DNA of 64,000 nucleotides from Bacteroidales bacterium (GCA_029210585.1 JARGFP010000016.1:1-64000), one strand, 5' to 3'. Counted from the first letter of the stretch, positions 1 to 9,263 are shown. The notes: generated by a model not told the origin, from the sequence alone. A program made the numbers and translations.

Positions 1-1670
1 GTGATCACCGAAGTCTCCCCGTCACAGATCGTATCTTCAACTACTGTCACCTCCACCCTCGGGATCGGGTTCACATAGATCACTGCCGTATCAGTCGTTC
101 CTTCGCATTGTAAAGTTCCAGGCCCAAAAGGAACAACAACATATACTACCGAATCAAAAACATCGCCAGGATTAAACAACGTATCCCGGATAATATTGCC
201 TGGAAGAATATTTGGTCTAACTCCTGAAATCGAGTTTGTAATGGTTTCGAAAGAGTATCCTGTGCCAGGAAGATTACTGGAAAAATCAATTTCAATAAAA
301 TCACCGCTACAGATGGTATCTCTTGCAGGCACAACAGAAGCAATTGGTCTTGGTTGAACTACCAGCAAGACGGTGTCGCTGATTTTCTGACTCCCTAACC
401 GGTCGGTTACCAGCACCCGGTATTGGTTCCCATTCATTCCGGGATAACTTGCCGGAGATATGAAAAGTGAATCATCTTCAGTGCCTGAATAAACACCTCC
501 ATCATTGATGTCATCCCAACCCGTTCCATTGAAAAGCTGCCATTGATATGTGATGGGTTTGGGACCAACAGCCCGGACACCAAATAATGCATCATCACCA
601 TCACACACCGTATCATTTTCCGGTTGGACCAGTATACGGGGCCTTCCCGTACCAAGGCCAAAATGATTGCCAGTTGAAGCAATGCCGCCGATCAAATTAT
701 TCCGGAAAGCAAGAATACCTAAAGATCTTTGATGTTGACCATCCACATACCAATCTCCTGCAGGCGCATCTCGTTTTAAAACATATACAATGTCCTCTAT
801 TGATATTGGAAAACCCTCTCCCCTGAGCGTAAGGCTAAAATCAGCAATATCCAGCGACGCATCAGCAACCAGATGCCAGTAACCGTCTGCATAGACATCA
901 AAGATCTCGACACTGTCATCCTGCACCGGAAGTACGGCATCTCCCGGATCTTCAGAAATAAATTCTGCCAGGACTGATCCCTGCGTAATTGAGCCGGGAG
1001 CGATCACATTTGGATCAACATTGACAGCATTGTAGGTTACATCTGTACCAATGGGAAACAAATAATTATCACCAGTCCCAATTTGTCTTTTAAACCTTCC
1101 AATAATGCGTCCGCTTGTATAGATCAACGTTGATGAAACTGGGTTGGATAGGTAAAGCGAATTCGTTCCTGTACCGACGAACCCCTGTACGAATTCTATA
1201 CTGTTAGTAATTTCGACATCATTCAGCAGATTGATCCTTTCGGCAGGAAATGGAGATGAATTATTTACCTCCAGGTTGTAAAAACTACCAGTTCCTGAAT
1301 TGGTGATGGTTTGATTACTGGATCCGATTAAAGATACAGTGCCTAGCCCCGGATTGAATAGACCTGTATTGATCCAGTCACCGTGAATGGTATAGCTTCC
1401 ATCACCTTCTGCAGTGCCATTATTCAAAAATGAAGCATCAAGAAATACCTGACCATCATTTTGTATTATGCCAGAGGAATTATTTAGAGTATCACTAATA
1501 ATTACTGCATCAGATCCAATGTATAAATTTACACTTCCTGTAATACTGATAACCTGAGAAAACGAATTAATAGGTGATAGATAAAGAAATAAGAGAACAA
1601 TACTTTTTACAATAGATAAATATTTTATCCAATTGAAAGGTATCCTTAATATGCCTTGTATTATTCTCAC
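1..1670 (-). CDS. Large secreted surface protein, N-terminal part (runs off the window)
   Basis: An open frame of 556 codons reads from about 1670 down to the left edge without a stop, so the C-terminus lies outside. The N-terminus carries a signal-peptide-like segment (KSIVLLFLYLSPINSFSQ). A region rich in N, G, S and T follows, with phrases such as SGTGSFYNLEVNNSS and GDNYLFPIGTDVTYN that are typical of T9SS-exported proteins. From about residue 335 there are Ig/PKD-like repeats, each opening with a D-T-[IV]-C-[DS]-G motif. The start is uncertain: there is no in-frame ATG. GTG at 1670 is the nearest usual start, while an ATA codon just before the signal peptide would give a more normal length. 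It lies 23 bases after the tail-fibre-like gene on the same strand, so the two are probably co-transcribed. The role is inferred to be adhesin-like. The protein family is not identified more closely. Confidence 0.75.
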   Translation of the reverse strand, partial: MRIIQGILRIPFNWIKYLSIVKSIVLLFLYLSPINSFSQVISITGSVNLYIGSDAVIISDTLNNSSGIIQNDGQVFLDASFLNNGTAEGDGSYTIHGDWINTGLFNPGLGTVSLIGSSNQTITNSGTGSFYNLEVNNSSPFPAERINLLNDVEITNSIEFVQGFVGTGTNSLYLSNPVSSTLIYTSGRIIGRFKRQIGTGDNYLFPIGTDVTYNAVNVDPNVIAPGSITQGSVLAEFISEDPGDAVLPVQDDSVEIFDVYADGYWHLVADASLDIADFSLTLRGEGFPISIEDIVYVLKRDAPAGDWYVDGQHQRSLGILAFRNNLIGGIASTGNHFGLGTGRPRILVQPENDTVCDGDDALFGVRAVGPKPITYQWQLFNGTGWDDINDGGVYSGTEDDSLFISPASYPGMNGNQYRVLVTDRLGSQKISDTVLLVVQPRPIASVVPARDTICSGDFIEIDFSSNLPGTGYSFETITNSISGVRPNILPGNIIRDTLFNPGDVFDSVVYVVVPFGPGTLQCEGTTDTAVIYVNPIPRVEVTVVEDTICDGETSVI

Positions 1671-1693
1671 TAAAATAACAATGAAATTATTCT

Positions 1694-4258
1694 TTACTGA
1701 ATTCTCCTGGCTGTCATGTAGGAATACATATATAAATTTGTGGAACTACCGCTTACTACTCTTACGTTTACCGTTCCATCAGAAGTGGCCGTAAGCGACC
1801 CTGATATTTCGGTCCAGCAAACTGGTTGGCCTGCTTGATTATTTCCGAAATTAGTTGTAGTAAATTGATTAGATATGGTTAATGATTCATAAGCCATGTT
1901 ATCGCTTGGTTGAGTACCTTGGGGCACTCCTTTAACCATTGCTCGGAAATTGCCTGGTATTTCTAAGGCCCAGTTTAAATAACCATTTGTGAGCATTGCA
2001 GCATGTTGAAAATGATATTCAAAACTCCATATTTCACCTGCTTTTACTGTGAAACTCAGATCGACAATTGGCGTAGAAAAAGTGGTTATATTCTGAGTTT
2101 CTTCTATATGTTTATTTACTCCAACCATAAAACTGGATACCGGTTCTAATGTTGGATCTCCAATTGCATCAGTTATATATACCTTATTTGCATCAATGGC
2201 TCCTGATGTGCCCAATTTGGCTGGTGTTACTGCACCATCAGCAATATCTACAGCAGTTATCTGACTGGTTGTTAATAATCCCGTCGTATCTGTATGTACA
2301 ACACCAACTGTATTTAATCCGGATAAAGTCATACCCAAAAAAACAGGAATTGCACCAGTATGTATATCCTGTGGCGTTGATAAAGTGATCGTACCATCTC
2401 CATTGGATATTAATACCTGGTTAACGGTCGGCGTTAAGGTAGCCCTTGTCAACCCTCCCAATGTGTTACCGATCAACAACTGACCTCCTGTATAGGTACC
2501 ATAGCCCGTCCCTCCATTGGCAAAGCCCAATATCGATTGCCAGCTCGGAACGCCCCCGGCTGTTGTTGTCTGTAAAAACTGCCCAGCTCCTGTGGAAGCT
2601 CCTATGGATGATAGAACATCCGCCGAACTGGTATACAACAATGTATTTACCCCTCCAAAGGTCGTTAATCCTGTACCTCCATTTATAACAGGCAAGGTAC
2701 CTGTGACCTTACTGGTCAAATCAATGGTCCCATCTGCAATGTCTGCATTGACGATTTGACTATATGTTGGAGCTCCTGTTGCATTACCATGTAATACCGT
2801 ATTGACAGTTCCTTGTTGACCCTGAACTATACTTGTGCCATCTGAGATCATCAGTGATGATCCTGACAACGCAGCCCCGGAATTTGTACCTCCATTTGCG
2901 ATCGGCAATACATTCACTACCTTACTGGTCAAATCAATGGTCCCATCTGCAATGTCTGCATTGACAATCTGGCCTGTTGACAATACACCCCCTGCATCAT
3001 TATGAACAACCCCCGCCGTGGTAAAAGCAGGTAATACAATATCATTCGACGCATTCCCAATGGTGACATCTCCAGTAGAAGTTCCTGTATTAATATTTGT
3101 TGCATTGTTCGACCCACTGTTCAGGTTCACAATGCCTCCAGATATGGTAGCACCCAAATTACCCGTCAATAAACCTGCAGATGTAACCGCGCCTCCTCCA
3201 CTGGTGGTGATATCTCCACTGGTAGTGATATCATCTCCAACATTTGACGGACTCAATATCCCCAATACATCATCCCGTTGCCAATAACCTATCGTACCAC
3301 TTAACGGAGGAGTAGTTGTCAGGGTGCTGTTAACATCTGTATATACTCCTGAATTGGCGCCTAATCCATCCAGGGTCATACCCAAAAAAACAGGAATTGC
3401 ACCAGTATGTATATCCTGTGGCGTTGATAAAGTGATCGTACCATCTCCATTGGATATTAATACCTGGTTAACGGTCGGCGTTAAGGTAGCCCTTGTCAAC
3501 CCTCCCAATGTGTTACCGATCAACAACTGACCTCCTGTATAGGTACCATAGCCCGTCCCTCCATTGGCAAAGCCCAATATCGATTGCCAGCTCGGAACGC
3601 CCCCGGCTGTTGTTGTCTGTAAAAACTGCCCAGCTCCTGTGGAAGCTCCTATGGATGATAGAACATCCGCCGAACTGGTATACAACAATGTATTTACCCC
3701 TCCAAAGGTCGTTAATCCTGTACCACCGTACTTCACTTCAATTACACCTGCCCTCCAGGTGCCGGCTCCTATCGTTCCCAACGTCGTAATCGATCCCTGG
3801 CCGATATAGGTATTTGCGATATCTATGACCGGGTTGGCAGGGTCCGTTTTAATAATGGTTATGCGGTTCGGCATTCCGTCGATATTGTTAATACCGATAC
3901 TCCCGGAAAACAATATCCTCCAATTACCGTCCGCATAGATATTTAACTTGTTCGTACTGGTATTGTATATGATCAGACCATCTGTCGGACTGCCGATCGC
4001 CCCTCTTTGCGTAGTATCCATCCGCGGTACCAACAATCCCCGATCAACCGACCGAAGCTCCAGTATCGCTGATGCATGTGGTGTGATCGTCGTCTCACTG
4101 ATCCCCACCCCCTGGCCGGAGGCCTGCCTGGCTCCTGTGAACAGTATCAGAAGCATCATTGCATGCAAGAGTCCTGCCTTCGCGGAATTTCCGAATTTTC
4201 CCTTTTGCACACGGGAAAACAAGGGCAGGCGTGAAATTGATTTCTGATGTGTATCCAT
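1694..4258 (-). CDS. Tail-fibre-like repetitive surface protein
   Basis: The protein has 854 residues. A long N-region and a hydrophobic stretch (AMMLLILFTGARQASGQ, about 33-49) make a probable signal peptide; the inner Met at 34 is an alternative start. Residues about 60-110 hold the module common in Bacteroidota tail-fibre-like proteins (ILELRSVDRGLLVPRM, then GLIIYNTSTNKL and a G-W motif). The middle is Gly/Thr/Ser-rich with recurring ADIADGTIDLTSKV and GGTG phrases. Residues about 179-295 and 528-644 are identical at both protein and DNA level. The last 130 residues look like a compact beta-rich head (SGSLTATSDGTVNVRVVSG), possibly C1q- or tail-tip-like. No T9SS sorting domain is visible. 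No phage genes are nearby, so a cell-surface or secreted fibre is more likely than a prophage tail. Its partner downstream is the large protein that runs off the left edge. Confidence 0.75.
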   Translation of the reverse strand: MDTHQKSISRLPLFSRVQKGKFGNSAKAGLLHAMMLLILFTGARQASGQGVGISETTITPHASAILELRSVDRGLLVPRMDTTQRGAIGSPTDGLIIYNTSTNKLNIYADGNWRILFSGSIGINNIDGMPNRITIIKTDPANPVIDIANTYIGQGSITTLGTIGAGTWRAGVIEVKYGGTGLTTFGGVNTLLYTSSADVLSSIGASTGAGQFLQTTTAGGVPSWQSILGFANGGTGYGTYTGGQLLIGNTLGGLTRATLTPTVNQVLISNGDGTITLSTPQDIHTGAIPVFLGMTLDGLGANSGVYTDVNSTLTTTPPLSGTIGYWQRDDVLGILSPSNVGDDITTSGDITTSGGGAVTSAGLLTGNLGATISGGIVNLNSGSNNATNINTGTSTGDVTIGNASNDIVLPAFTTAGVVHNDAGGVLSTGQIVNADIADGTIDLTSKVVNVLPIANGGTNSGAALSGSSLMISDGTSIVQGQQGTVNTVLHGNATGAPTYSQIVNADIADGTIDLTSKVTGTLPVINGGTGLTTFGGVNTLLYTSSADVLSSIGASTGAGQFLQTTTAGGVPSWQSILGFANGGTGYGTYTGGQLLIGNTLGGLTRATLTPTVNQVLISNGDGTITLSTPQDIHTGAIPVFLGMTLSGLNTVGVVHTDTTGLLTTSQITAVDIADGAVTPAKLGTSGAIDANKVYITDAIGDPTLEPVSSFMVGVNKHIEETQNITTFSTPIVDLSFTVKAGEIWSFEYHFQHAAMLTNGYLNWALEIPGNFRAMVKGVPQGTQPSDNMAYESLTISNQFTTTNFGNNQAGQPVCWTEISGSLTATSDGTVNVRVVSGSSTNLYMYSYMTARRIQ
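2328..2677 (-). repeat. 350-bp direct repeat, copy A
   Basis: Identical base for base, by reading, to 3375-3724, at an offset of 1047 bp (349 codons), so both copies stay in the same frame of the fibre-like gene. Identity at silent positions shows that the duplication is recent or kept uniform by gene conversion. Confidence 0.9.
2706..2752 (-). repeat. 47-bp direct repeat inside the fibre gene
   Basis: Identical to 2919-2965, an offset of 213 bp (71 codons). It encodes the VNADIADGTIDLTSKV motif. It is a second, shorter in-frame duplication of the same gene. Confidence 0.85.
3375..3724 (-). repeat. 350-bp direct repeat, copy B
   Basis: Partner of 2328-2677. The sequences diverge immediately outside these limits (tcc versus acc at the left-hand end of the encoded motif), which marks the edge of the duplicated block. 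Confidence 0.9.
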
Positions 4259-4585
4259 GATATAATTTTTTACTTTTCTGTACTTCGGTCTTCAGCAGAC
4301 CAATCCAATGCCAATTTTAGCCAATTGATCCATAAATGAAAAATCTTCAGGGAATACGATGCATCCGGTTTGCATCCCGATTGAACAACCTGGAGTAGTT
4401 GACCCGGAAATAGCAGCTGTTTTTTCAAATTGTTGGTATTTTTTGTACGGGTTCAATTCAGTCAGTTAAAGTCATTGCTTATATTTCCGAGGGAACAACC
4501 TGTTCTCATCAGAATGTATACGGCAAATTTCTCTCAATGGTTGCTTCTAAAATAGTAAAAAAGAGCTTACTAAAATCCGGATTTA
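4259..4585. other. Intergenic region, 327 bp
   Basis: Lies between the recO stop and the start of the fibre-like gene, both on the minus strand. It is AT-rich. I see no open frame of useful length, no clear terminator hairpin after recO and no good TAnnTTTG box, although a promoter for the fibre gene should lie here. Confidence 0.5.
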
Positions 4586-5311
4586 TCAACTAAAAACAGT
4601 CCGCAGTACGTCCAGTGATTTCAGTTCGCGCATGGAATGGTGATGGAGCCGGTAAAACTGCAACAGGGAATCCAGGAAGCGGTTCCGCTGTTCATGATTG
4701 CTAAACACCTGGGAACCTGAATCATAATCGCTTTGAAAACACGCCTTCCATTGCAAGCCAAGCAGTGTTTCCTGTTGCATATCCAGGGTATCCGGATTGG
4801 ATGAAAAAGAGCCTGATGCAACATTAAAGAACCTGTTGTCTTCGGAAAAATTATTCCTGGGGTAAAAACCCAGGTAGCGTGATAACCTGAAAAGAAAGAA
4901 AAGATGAAATGAAGGCAATCCTGAACCGGCAGAAAATAACCAGACCGATGTCTGCTCCAGGAAATCGAACAGGGCAGGGTTTCGTTCTTCCTCCCTGATC
5001 GTCTTCATCAGAACTTCACTGATAAAGATCGCCTGTGTGGATTTCACAATATCCAGTTCATGTGCCATTGCTGCAACGGAAAAGGAAGCATCCCTGATCC
5101 AGTGCATTTCCCTGTTCTCCCTGTAATACACATCCAGGTCGAGCACGTACAAGGGCTGGAACATGGAAGAACGCTGATTCCTCCTGGATTTCCTGGCGCC
5201 CTTCAGCAAAAAGGCACTGCGTCCCCAGGCTTCGGTGAAGGCATGCACCACCAGGCTGCTGTCGCCATAACGGAATGCATGTAATATGATCGCCCTGGTC
5301 TTTTGCAGCAT
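4586..5311 (-). CDS. recO: DNA repair protein RecO
   Basis: RecO helps RecR load RecA onto SSB-coated single-stranded DNA during recombinational repair. The 241-residue length is normal for the family. The N-terminal OB-fold begins in the usual way (MLQKTRAIILHAFRYGDSSLVVHAFTE) and continues with LLKGARKSRR. A helical C-terminal part follows (LFFLFRLSRYLGFYP). The zinc-binding cysteines found in many RecO proteins are absent, as is common in Bacteroidota. The gene is 94 bases downstream of porZ on the same strand. Confidence 0.92.
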   Translation of the reverse strand: MLQKTRAIILHAFRYGDSSLVVHAFTEAWGRSAFLLKGARKSRRNQRSSMFQPLYVLDLDVYYRENREMHWIRDASFSVAAMAHELDIVKSTQAIFISEVLMKTIREEERNPALFDFLEQTSVWLFSAGSGLPSFHLFFLFRLSRYLGFYPRNNFSEDNRFFNVASGSFSSNPDTLDMQQETLLGLQWKACFQSDYDSGSQVFSNHEQRNRFLDSLLQFYRLHHHSMRELKSLDVLRTVFS

Positions 5312-5405
5312 CGTAACTCGAAAATATTTTTATTCAGGAAAAGATAGCTCGCAACTCATAAAAATTCTTACAAAGGAAGCATTCACACTGCAATCTCACC
5401 AACCC

Positions 5406-7709
5406 TTAATGTATAAACAGTATCTTGGCCACGTGTGCCCTTGTTGCCTCCCTGTCGGCCCTGTTGGCAAGAAAGAGCAGGTAGGTGCCGGTGGCCACCC
5501 TGTTGCCGTTGAAATCGGTGCCATCCCAGATCGCCTGACCGCCGAATGAATTCAGCTCATTTACCAGGTTGCCACTGATGTCCGTGATCTTCACCGTGGT
5601 TTCTGCGATCAGTCCACTGATGGCAATCGGGCCATTGTATGTTTCCCGGACAGGGTTTGGATATACTTTCACATCAGCATAGCTGGCAGCGCCTTCCGTG
5701 GCTGTTCCCTTAAAGGAGATCATCCCTTTATCAGTGCCGAAAAACACTTCGCCGGTCGTTCCTTCCACGCAGATATCTGTAATGCTGTTGGAGAGAATCG
5801 GACTGGTGCCCGTGTTGAAATTATAAATCTGCTCAAATCCATTCTCCGATACCAGGAATGCCCCGCCATCAGCCGTTCCGATCCATTTCCGGTTCGATCC
5901 GTCCACCTCAATGGAAGTTATTTTCTCGGTCTGCAGCAACGGATCCCCGTATATGGTGCCATCATTCCTCGGGACAATGATCTCACGTGCAAACAGTTCC
6001 CCGTCGGTAAACAACCTTCCCGGACTGTAAAACACCAGGATGCCCTGGTTGGTACCCAGCCAGATATTGCCATTCAGGTCCTCAGCAAATGAAAACACTT
6101 CGTTGGTGATCACACTGCCATTTTCATCTTTTACACTTACCAGTTGATACGTGTCATCCTCTTCGTCATCGATCGTCCCGTTGAAATCAATCGCAAACAA
6201 GCCTCCTCCCTTGGGTATGATCCCCCACAAATGTCCCTCCCCGGTGATCAGGATCTCTCCCAGGGCATTGAAATCACTTAATTTCCCCTCTGCCCTGAAA
6301 CTCTTCCATGTACCGTCATTTTTCAACACGGAAATCGGTTCTGAAACGGCGGTGTTGGTCATCCATAAATTCTTATCCTTATCATAGGCGAGCCCCCCGA
6401 TACGCACCACATCTCCTCCCGGTATCGCGTTCTGAAGCGAACTGTTGTTTTCCCTGTAAATGACCTCAGGTACACCCTCAAAATACTCCACAAGTCCGTA
6501 CCCCCAGGAAGCAGCAAAGACATGCGTATGATCAGAAGGATCTACCACCACCGAAATCAGATCCTGAAAATCGTACCGGATATTCGAGCGCCAGGCTTCA
6601 TCCGTGAACCGCTGCAGAATACCCGACCTGAACACATTGTTGTAGGTAGCGGTAACTCCTCCCGACACAGCATACAGGATCCCTTCCGCGGAAGCCATTC
6701 TGTATGCAATCCCTGAAAAAGGACCATTGGGCCTGATCAACTGCTCTTCATTGTTTTCGTACCGCACCAGCCCCCGGCCATAATCAGCAATCCAAATCAC
6801 CCCGTTTTCGTCCCATATGGCAGAACGGGGCCGGCCTTCATTATAAGTGTCCAGGACCAGGAAATCCTTACCCATCACCCGTACACCTTCTTCCCCGGTA
6901 AAAACCAGGTACCCGCCCGATCTCCGGATCTCCGAATATTCCTGCTGCAATGTTTCCGGACCTTCCTTCCAGGTGCCGTCGTAATAGTAGACCCGGTCTT
7001 CGTCTTCCCCTGGAATGTTGTATACCACGTAGATCCTTCCGTTCAGGTGTGCAATGCCGGAATATTTCCCGTATGGGTCCGGCAATGTTGCTACAAGCTC
7101 CCACGAATTGAAATCGATCATGAAAGGATTGGACAATCCAGCCCTGCGGACCCCCTCATCCGTTGCTGCATACAGCCAGGTTCCGTCTGATGTTACCTGG
7201 TTAACCCCTAATTGGTCACCGTTATCGCCAATGTAAAACGTTTCGGTGATTTCAAATTTCTCTACATCCAGCACCACAATCCCGAATCCACACGACAGGT
7301 ATGCCTTTTCATTGATAAAATAAATATCGTGCACCGATTTATTACCCGGAATCTGCTTCTTCATGATATCCGGAATATTGATGATCTGGTTGTCCCTGAT
7401 GATATCAAGATTCGCATTACTGTATGCAAGCACTGCAAGCTGCCTGTCATTGTTCCACTCCATCGCCTCAACACCATTGTCAGAAAGCCCGTCGGTCTTG
7501 GACAATGTTTCAACAGTGTTATCCCTGAGATCATAATAGAAGAGCCCGCCGGTGGATGCACAGAATACCCTGTCATCTGCCACCATTACCCTGGTCGTGT
7601 TCTGGTAGGGAAGATGTGTTCTCCATTCACCAATTCCCACCTGTCCCTCCAGGGGAAGCGAAAAGAGAACCGTGAACGCAAGAAAAGCGAACAAAATTTT
7701 ACGTTGCAT
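5406..7709 (-). CDS. porZ: PorZ-like type IX secretion protein
   Basis: PorZ is a surface component of the T9SS attachment complex that works with the sortase PorU when A-LPS is attached to cargo. The chosen start (Met at 7709) gives a clean signal peptide (MQRKILFAFLAFTVLFSLPLEG); an upstream in-frame Met at 7739 would add ten residues. After it comes VGIGEWRTHLPYQNTTRV, a typical PorZ opening, then propeller-type repeats (GLFYYDLRDN, LWMTNTAVSE, IWLGTNQGILVF, KWIGTADGGAFLVS). The last 90 residues form a T9SS type A sorting-like domain (VKVYPNPVRE, WDGTDFNGNRVATGTYLLF). Total length, about 767 residues, suits PorZ. A general two-component-type propeller protein is the alternative, but the N-terminal phrase and the domain order favour PorZ. 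Confidence 0.82.
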   Translation of the reverse strand: MQRKILFAFLAFTVLFSLPLEGQVGIGEWRTHLPYQNTTRVMVADDRVFCASTGGLFYYDLRDNTVETLSKTDGLSDNGVEAMEWNNDRQLAVLAYSNANLDIIRDNQIINIPDIMKKQIPGNKSVHDIYFINEKAYLSCGFGIVVLDVEKFEITETFYIGDNGDQLGVNQVTSDGTWLYAATDEGVRRAGLSNPFMIDFNSWELVATLPDPYGKYSGIAHLNGRIYVVYNIPGEDEDRVYYYDGTWKEGPETLQQEYSEIRRSGGYLVFTGEEGVRVMGKDFLVLDTYNEGRPRSAIWDENGVIWIADYGRGLVRYENNEEQLIRPNGPFSGIAYRMASAEGILYAVSGGVTATYNNVFRSGILQRFTDEAWRSNIRYDFQDLISVVVDPSDHTHVFAASWGYGLVEYFEGVPEVIYRENNSSLQNAIPGGDVVRIGGLAYDKDKNLWMTNTAVSEPISVLKNDGTWKSFRAEGKLSDFNALGEILITGEGHLWGIIPKGGGLFAIDFNGTIDDEEDDTYQLVSVKDENGSVITNEVFSFAEDLNGNIWLGTNQGILVFYSPGRLFTDGELFAREIIVPRNDGTIYGDPLLQTEKITSIEVDGSNRKWIGTADGGAFLVSENGFEQIYNFNTGTSPILSNSITDICVEGTTGEVFFGTDKGMISFKGTATEGAASYADVKVYPNPVRETYNGPIAISGLIAETTVKITDISGNLVNELNSFGGQAIWDGTDFNGNRVATGTYLLFLANRADREATRAHVAKILFIH

Positions 7710-7750
7710 GCTGATAAATATGATATTAATAGTACGCAAAAAAGTGTGAG

Positions 7751-8374
7751 TTATTTCACCTGGAGCGATGAATCATCCAGTGCATTGAGAAAATCGGTCA
7801 GTTTCCGGATGGCCCGGGCCCGGTGGCTGATCCTGTTCTTTTCTGCCAGGTCCATCTCTGCAAATGTTTTCAACCCTCCTTCCGGAATAAATATGGGATC
7901 ATACCCAAACCCTTCTTCTCCTCTGACATCCAATGATATAACTCCTTCAACAACCCCCTCAAAAGCATGGCGGCTGCCCTCCAAAATCAATGCAATCACG
8001 GTTCTGAACCTGGCATTGCGGGTTTCCGCACCCTCCAGCTTTTCCAACACTTTGCGTATATTTCCTTTCGACACCTCCATATCGGGATATGTAGGAGTAC
8101 CTATGCGCGAATACCTTGCTGAAAAAACGCCGGGCTCCCCGTTCAGGGCATCGATTTCCAGTCCGGTATCATCGGAAAAACAGGAAATACCGTATTTTTC
8201 ATACACATATGCTGCCTTTTGAAATGCGTTTTCCTCAAGCGTAAAATGATCTTCCGGAATCTCCTCCCGGATACCCTTTTCCTTCAGACCGGCAACCCTG
8301 AAACGGGTGTCAACCGCCTGCTTTATTTCCAATAACTTGTGATCGTTATTGGTTGCAAAAATTAATTCTCTCAT
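7751..8374 (-). CDS. rdgB: XTP/dITP diphosphatase (RdgB/HAM1)
   Basis: Hydrolyses non-canonical purine nucleoside triphosphates (dITP, XTP) to monophosphates plus pyrophosphate, keeping them out of DNA and RNA. The start was set at the Met giving MRELIFATNNDHKLLEI, the normal family N-terminus with the substrate-loop T-N-N-x-x-K. The longer frame up to 8458 would overlap the stress-protein gene and run through its terminator. Other family motifs are SDDTGLEIDALNGEPGVFSARYS and GFGYDPIFIPEGG, with SHRARAIRKL near the end. The resulting length is about 207 residues, as expected. Confidence 0.93.
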   Translation of the reverse strand: MRELIFATNNDHKLLEIKQAVDTRFRVAGLKEKGIREEIPEDHFTLEENAFQKAAYVYEKYGISCFSDDTGLEIDALNGEPGVFSARYSRIGTPTYPDMEVSKGNIRKVLEKLEGAETRNARFRTVIALILEGSRHAFEGVVEGVISLDVRGEEGFGYDPIFIPEGGLKTFAEMDLAEKNRISHRARAIRKLTDFLNALDDSSLQVK

Positions 8375-8380
8375 AAAAAA

Positions 8381-8408
8381 AGGCCGCTCCATGAACGGCC
8401 TCTGTTTT
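8381..8408 (-). terminator. Hairpin terminator after the stress-protein gene
   Basis: Six-base stem (AGGCCG at 8381-8386, CGGCCT at 8396-8401) with a 9-base loop. On the minus strand it is followed by seven T residues that run up to the rdgB start codon. A- and T-runs flank both sides. It lies 16 bases after the stress-protein stop and 7 bases before rdgB. Confidence 0.75.
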
Positions 8409-8423
8409 TTCTGTTTCATTATT

Positions 8424-9263
8424 CTATGCGCCCCCGGTTGCCCTGAATCCACCGGCAATCTTCATCGGCCTGGGATTGATACACATCACGGGAAGGTTGT
8501 ACTCATTTGCAATGATGTATTGCTCCGGAGCTCCGAATATATAGTCCACGAACTTGATATCACGCGTGGCCATGATCAGGATCATATCAAAATTATGTTC
8601 ATGGGCATATTCAACCACCTCCTGTTTAAAGCTTTTTTTACCGGTGCTTGAAACAATGTCATATCGAATATCACGGGTCTTTAAGTAGCTTTCAATATAC
8701 TTCATATTGGAAAGCAATTTGCGTTTGAAACCCCGGTCCCTGGGATGGGACTTGAAAATGGTGACCCGCAATTCAAACCTTGTGGAAAGGTGAAAAATCC
8801 AGTTCGCCTTTTCCTTGTTCTCCTTCTTAAAATCGATAGGCAGCAAAATGGTTTCCAGCTTGTCCTTAACAGGTTTATCCTGAACGATCAGGAAGGGAAT
8901 ACGCGATGAAACAACCACCTTTACCGCCCTGCTGCCAAAGAGCTTCTGTGCGCCTTTGATCCCATGCGTCCCCATGATGATCATCTCCGCATTGTACTGC
9001 TTGGAAACTTCACCGATGGTGTGAAAAATATTGCCCTCCTTTACAATGCAATGTGGTCGCTTCCCGAATTCCTTGTCCAGTTTTACAGCCGACTCTTCCA
9101 TTGCTTTTTCCTTCTCCGCGATGTCCTTGTCATCACTCACAATATGCAACAAGGCAATACTGCAATTAAGCGTCCTTGAAAAATTCAATGCATGTAAAAA
9201 TGCATTCTGCGCTACATGTGTAAAATCCCAGGGGACAATAATCGGTTTATCAGTTTTTTCCAT
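8424..9263 (-). CDS. Tandem universal stress protein (UspA family)
   Basis: The 279-residue protein has two Usp domains. The first (about 1-145) is complete, with the N-terminal strand IIVPWDFTHVAQNAFLHAL and the nucleotide-loop signature GTHGIKGAQKLFGSRAVKVV, which matches G-x2-G-x9-G-S. The second (about 150-279) starts with ETILLPIDFKKENKEKANW. It ends IMATRDIKFVDYIFGAPEQYI and lacks a clear glycine loop, so only the first half probably binds ATP. Cytoplasmic and inferred to act under stress. It ends at a hairpin terminator just before rdgB and is transcribed divergently from the sensor cyclase. Confidence 0.9.
   Translation of the reverse strand: MEKTDKPIIVPWDFTHVAQNAFLHALNFSRTLNCSIALLHIVSDDKDIAEKEKAMEESAVKLDKEFGKRPHCIVKEGNIFHTIGEVSKQYNAEMIIMGTHGIKGAQKLFGSRAVKVVVSSRIPFLIVQDKPVKDKLETILLPIDFKKENKEKANWIFHLSTRFELRVTIFKSHPRDRGFKRKLLSNMKYIESYLKTRDIRYDIVSSTGKKSFKQEVVEYAHEHNFDMILIMATRDIKFVDYIFGAPEQYIIANEYNLPVMCINPRPMKIAGGFRATGGA

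Noticed and set aside
2328-3724. Repeated block as a mobile element
   Set aside because: The duplicates are in frame within one coding sequence, with no transposase, terminal inverted repeats or target duplication.
1694-4258. Prophage tail fibre
   Set aside because: No capsid, terminase, integrase or other phage gene is present, and a signal peptide is likely.
7212-8222. 336-residue plus-strand open frame
   Set aside because: Antisense to porZ and rdgB, both with clear family motifs. Its composition has no recognisable motif, so it is a shadow frame.
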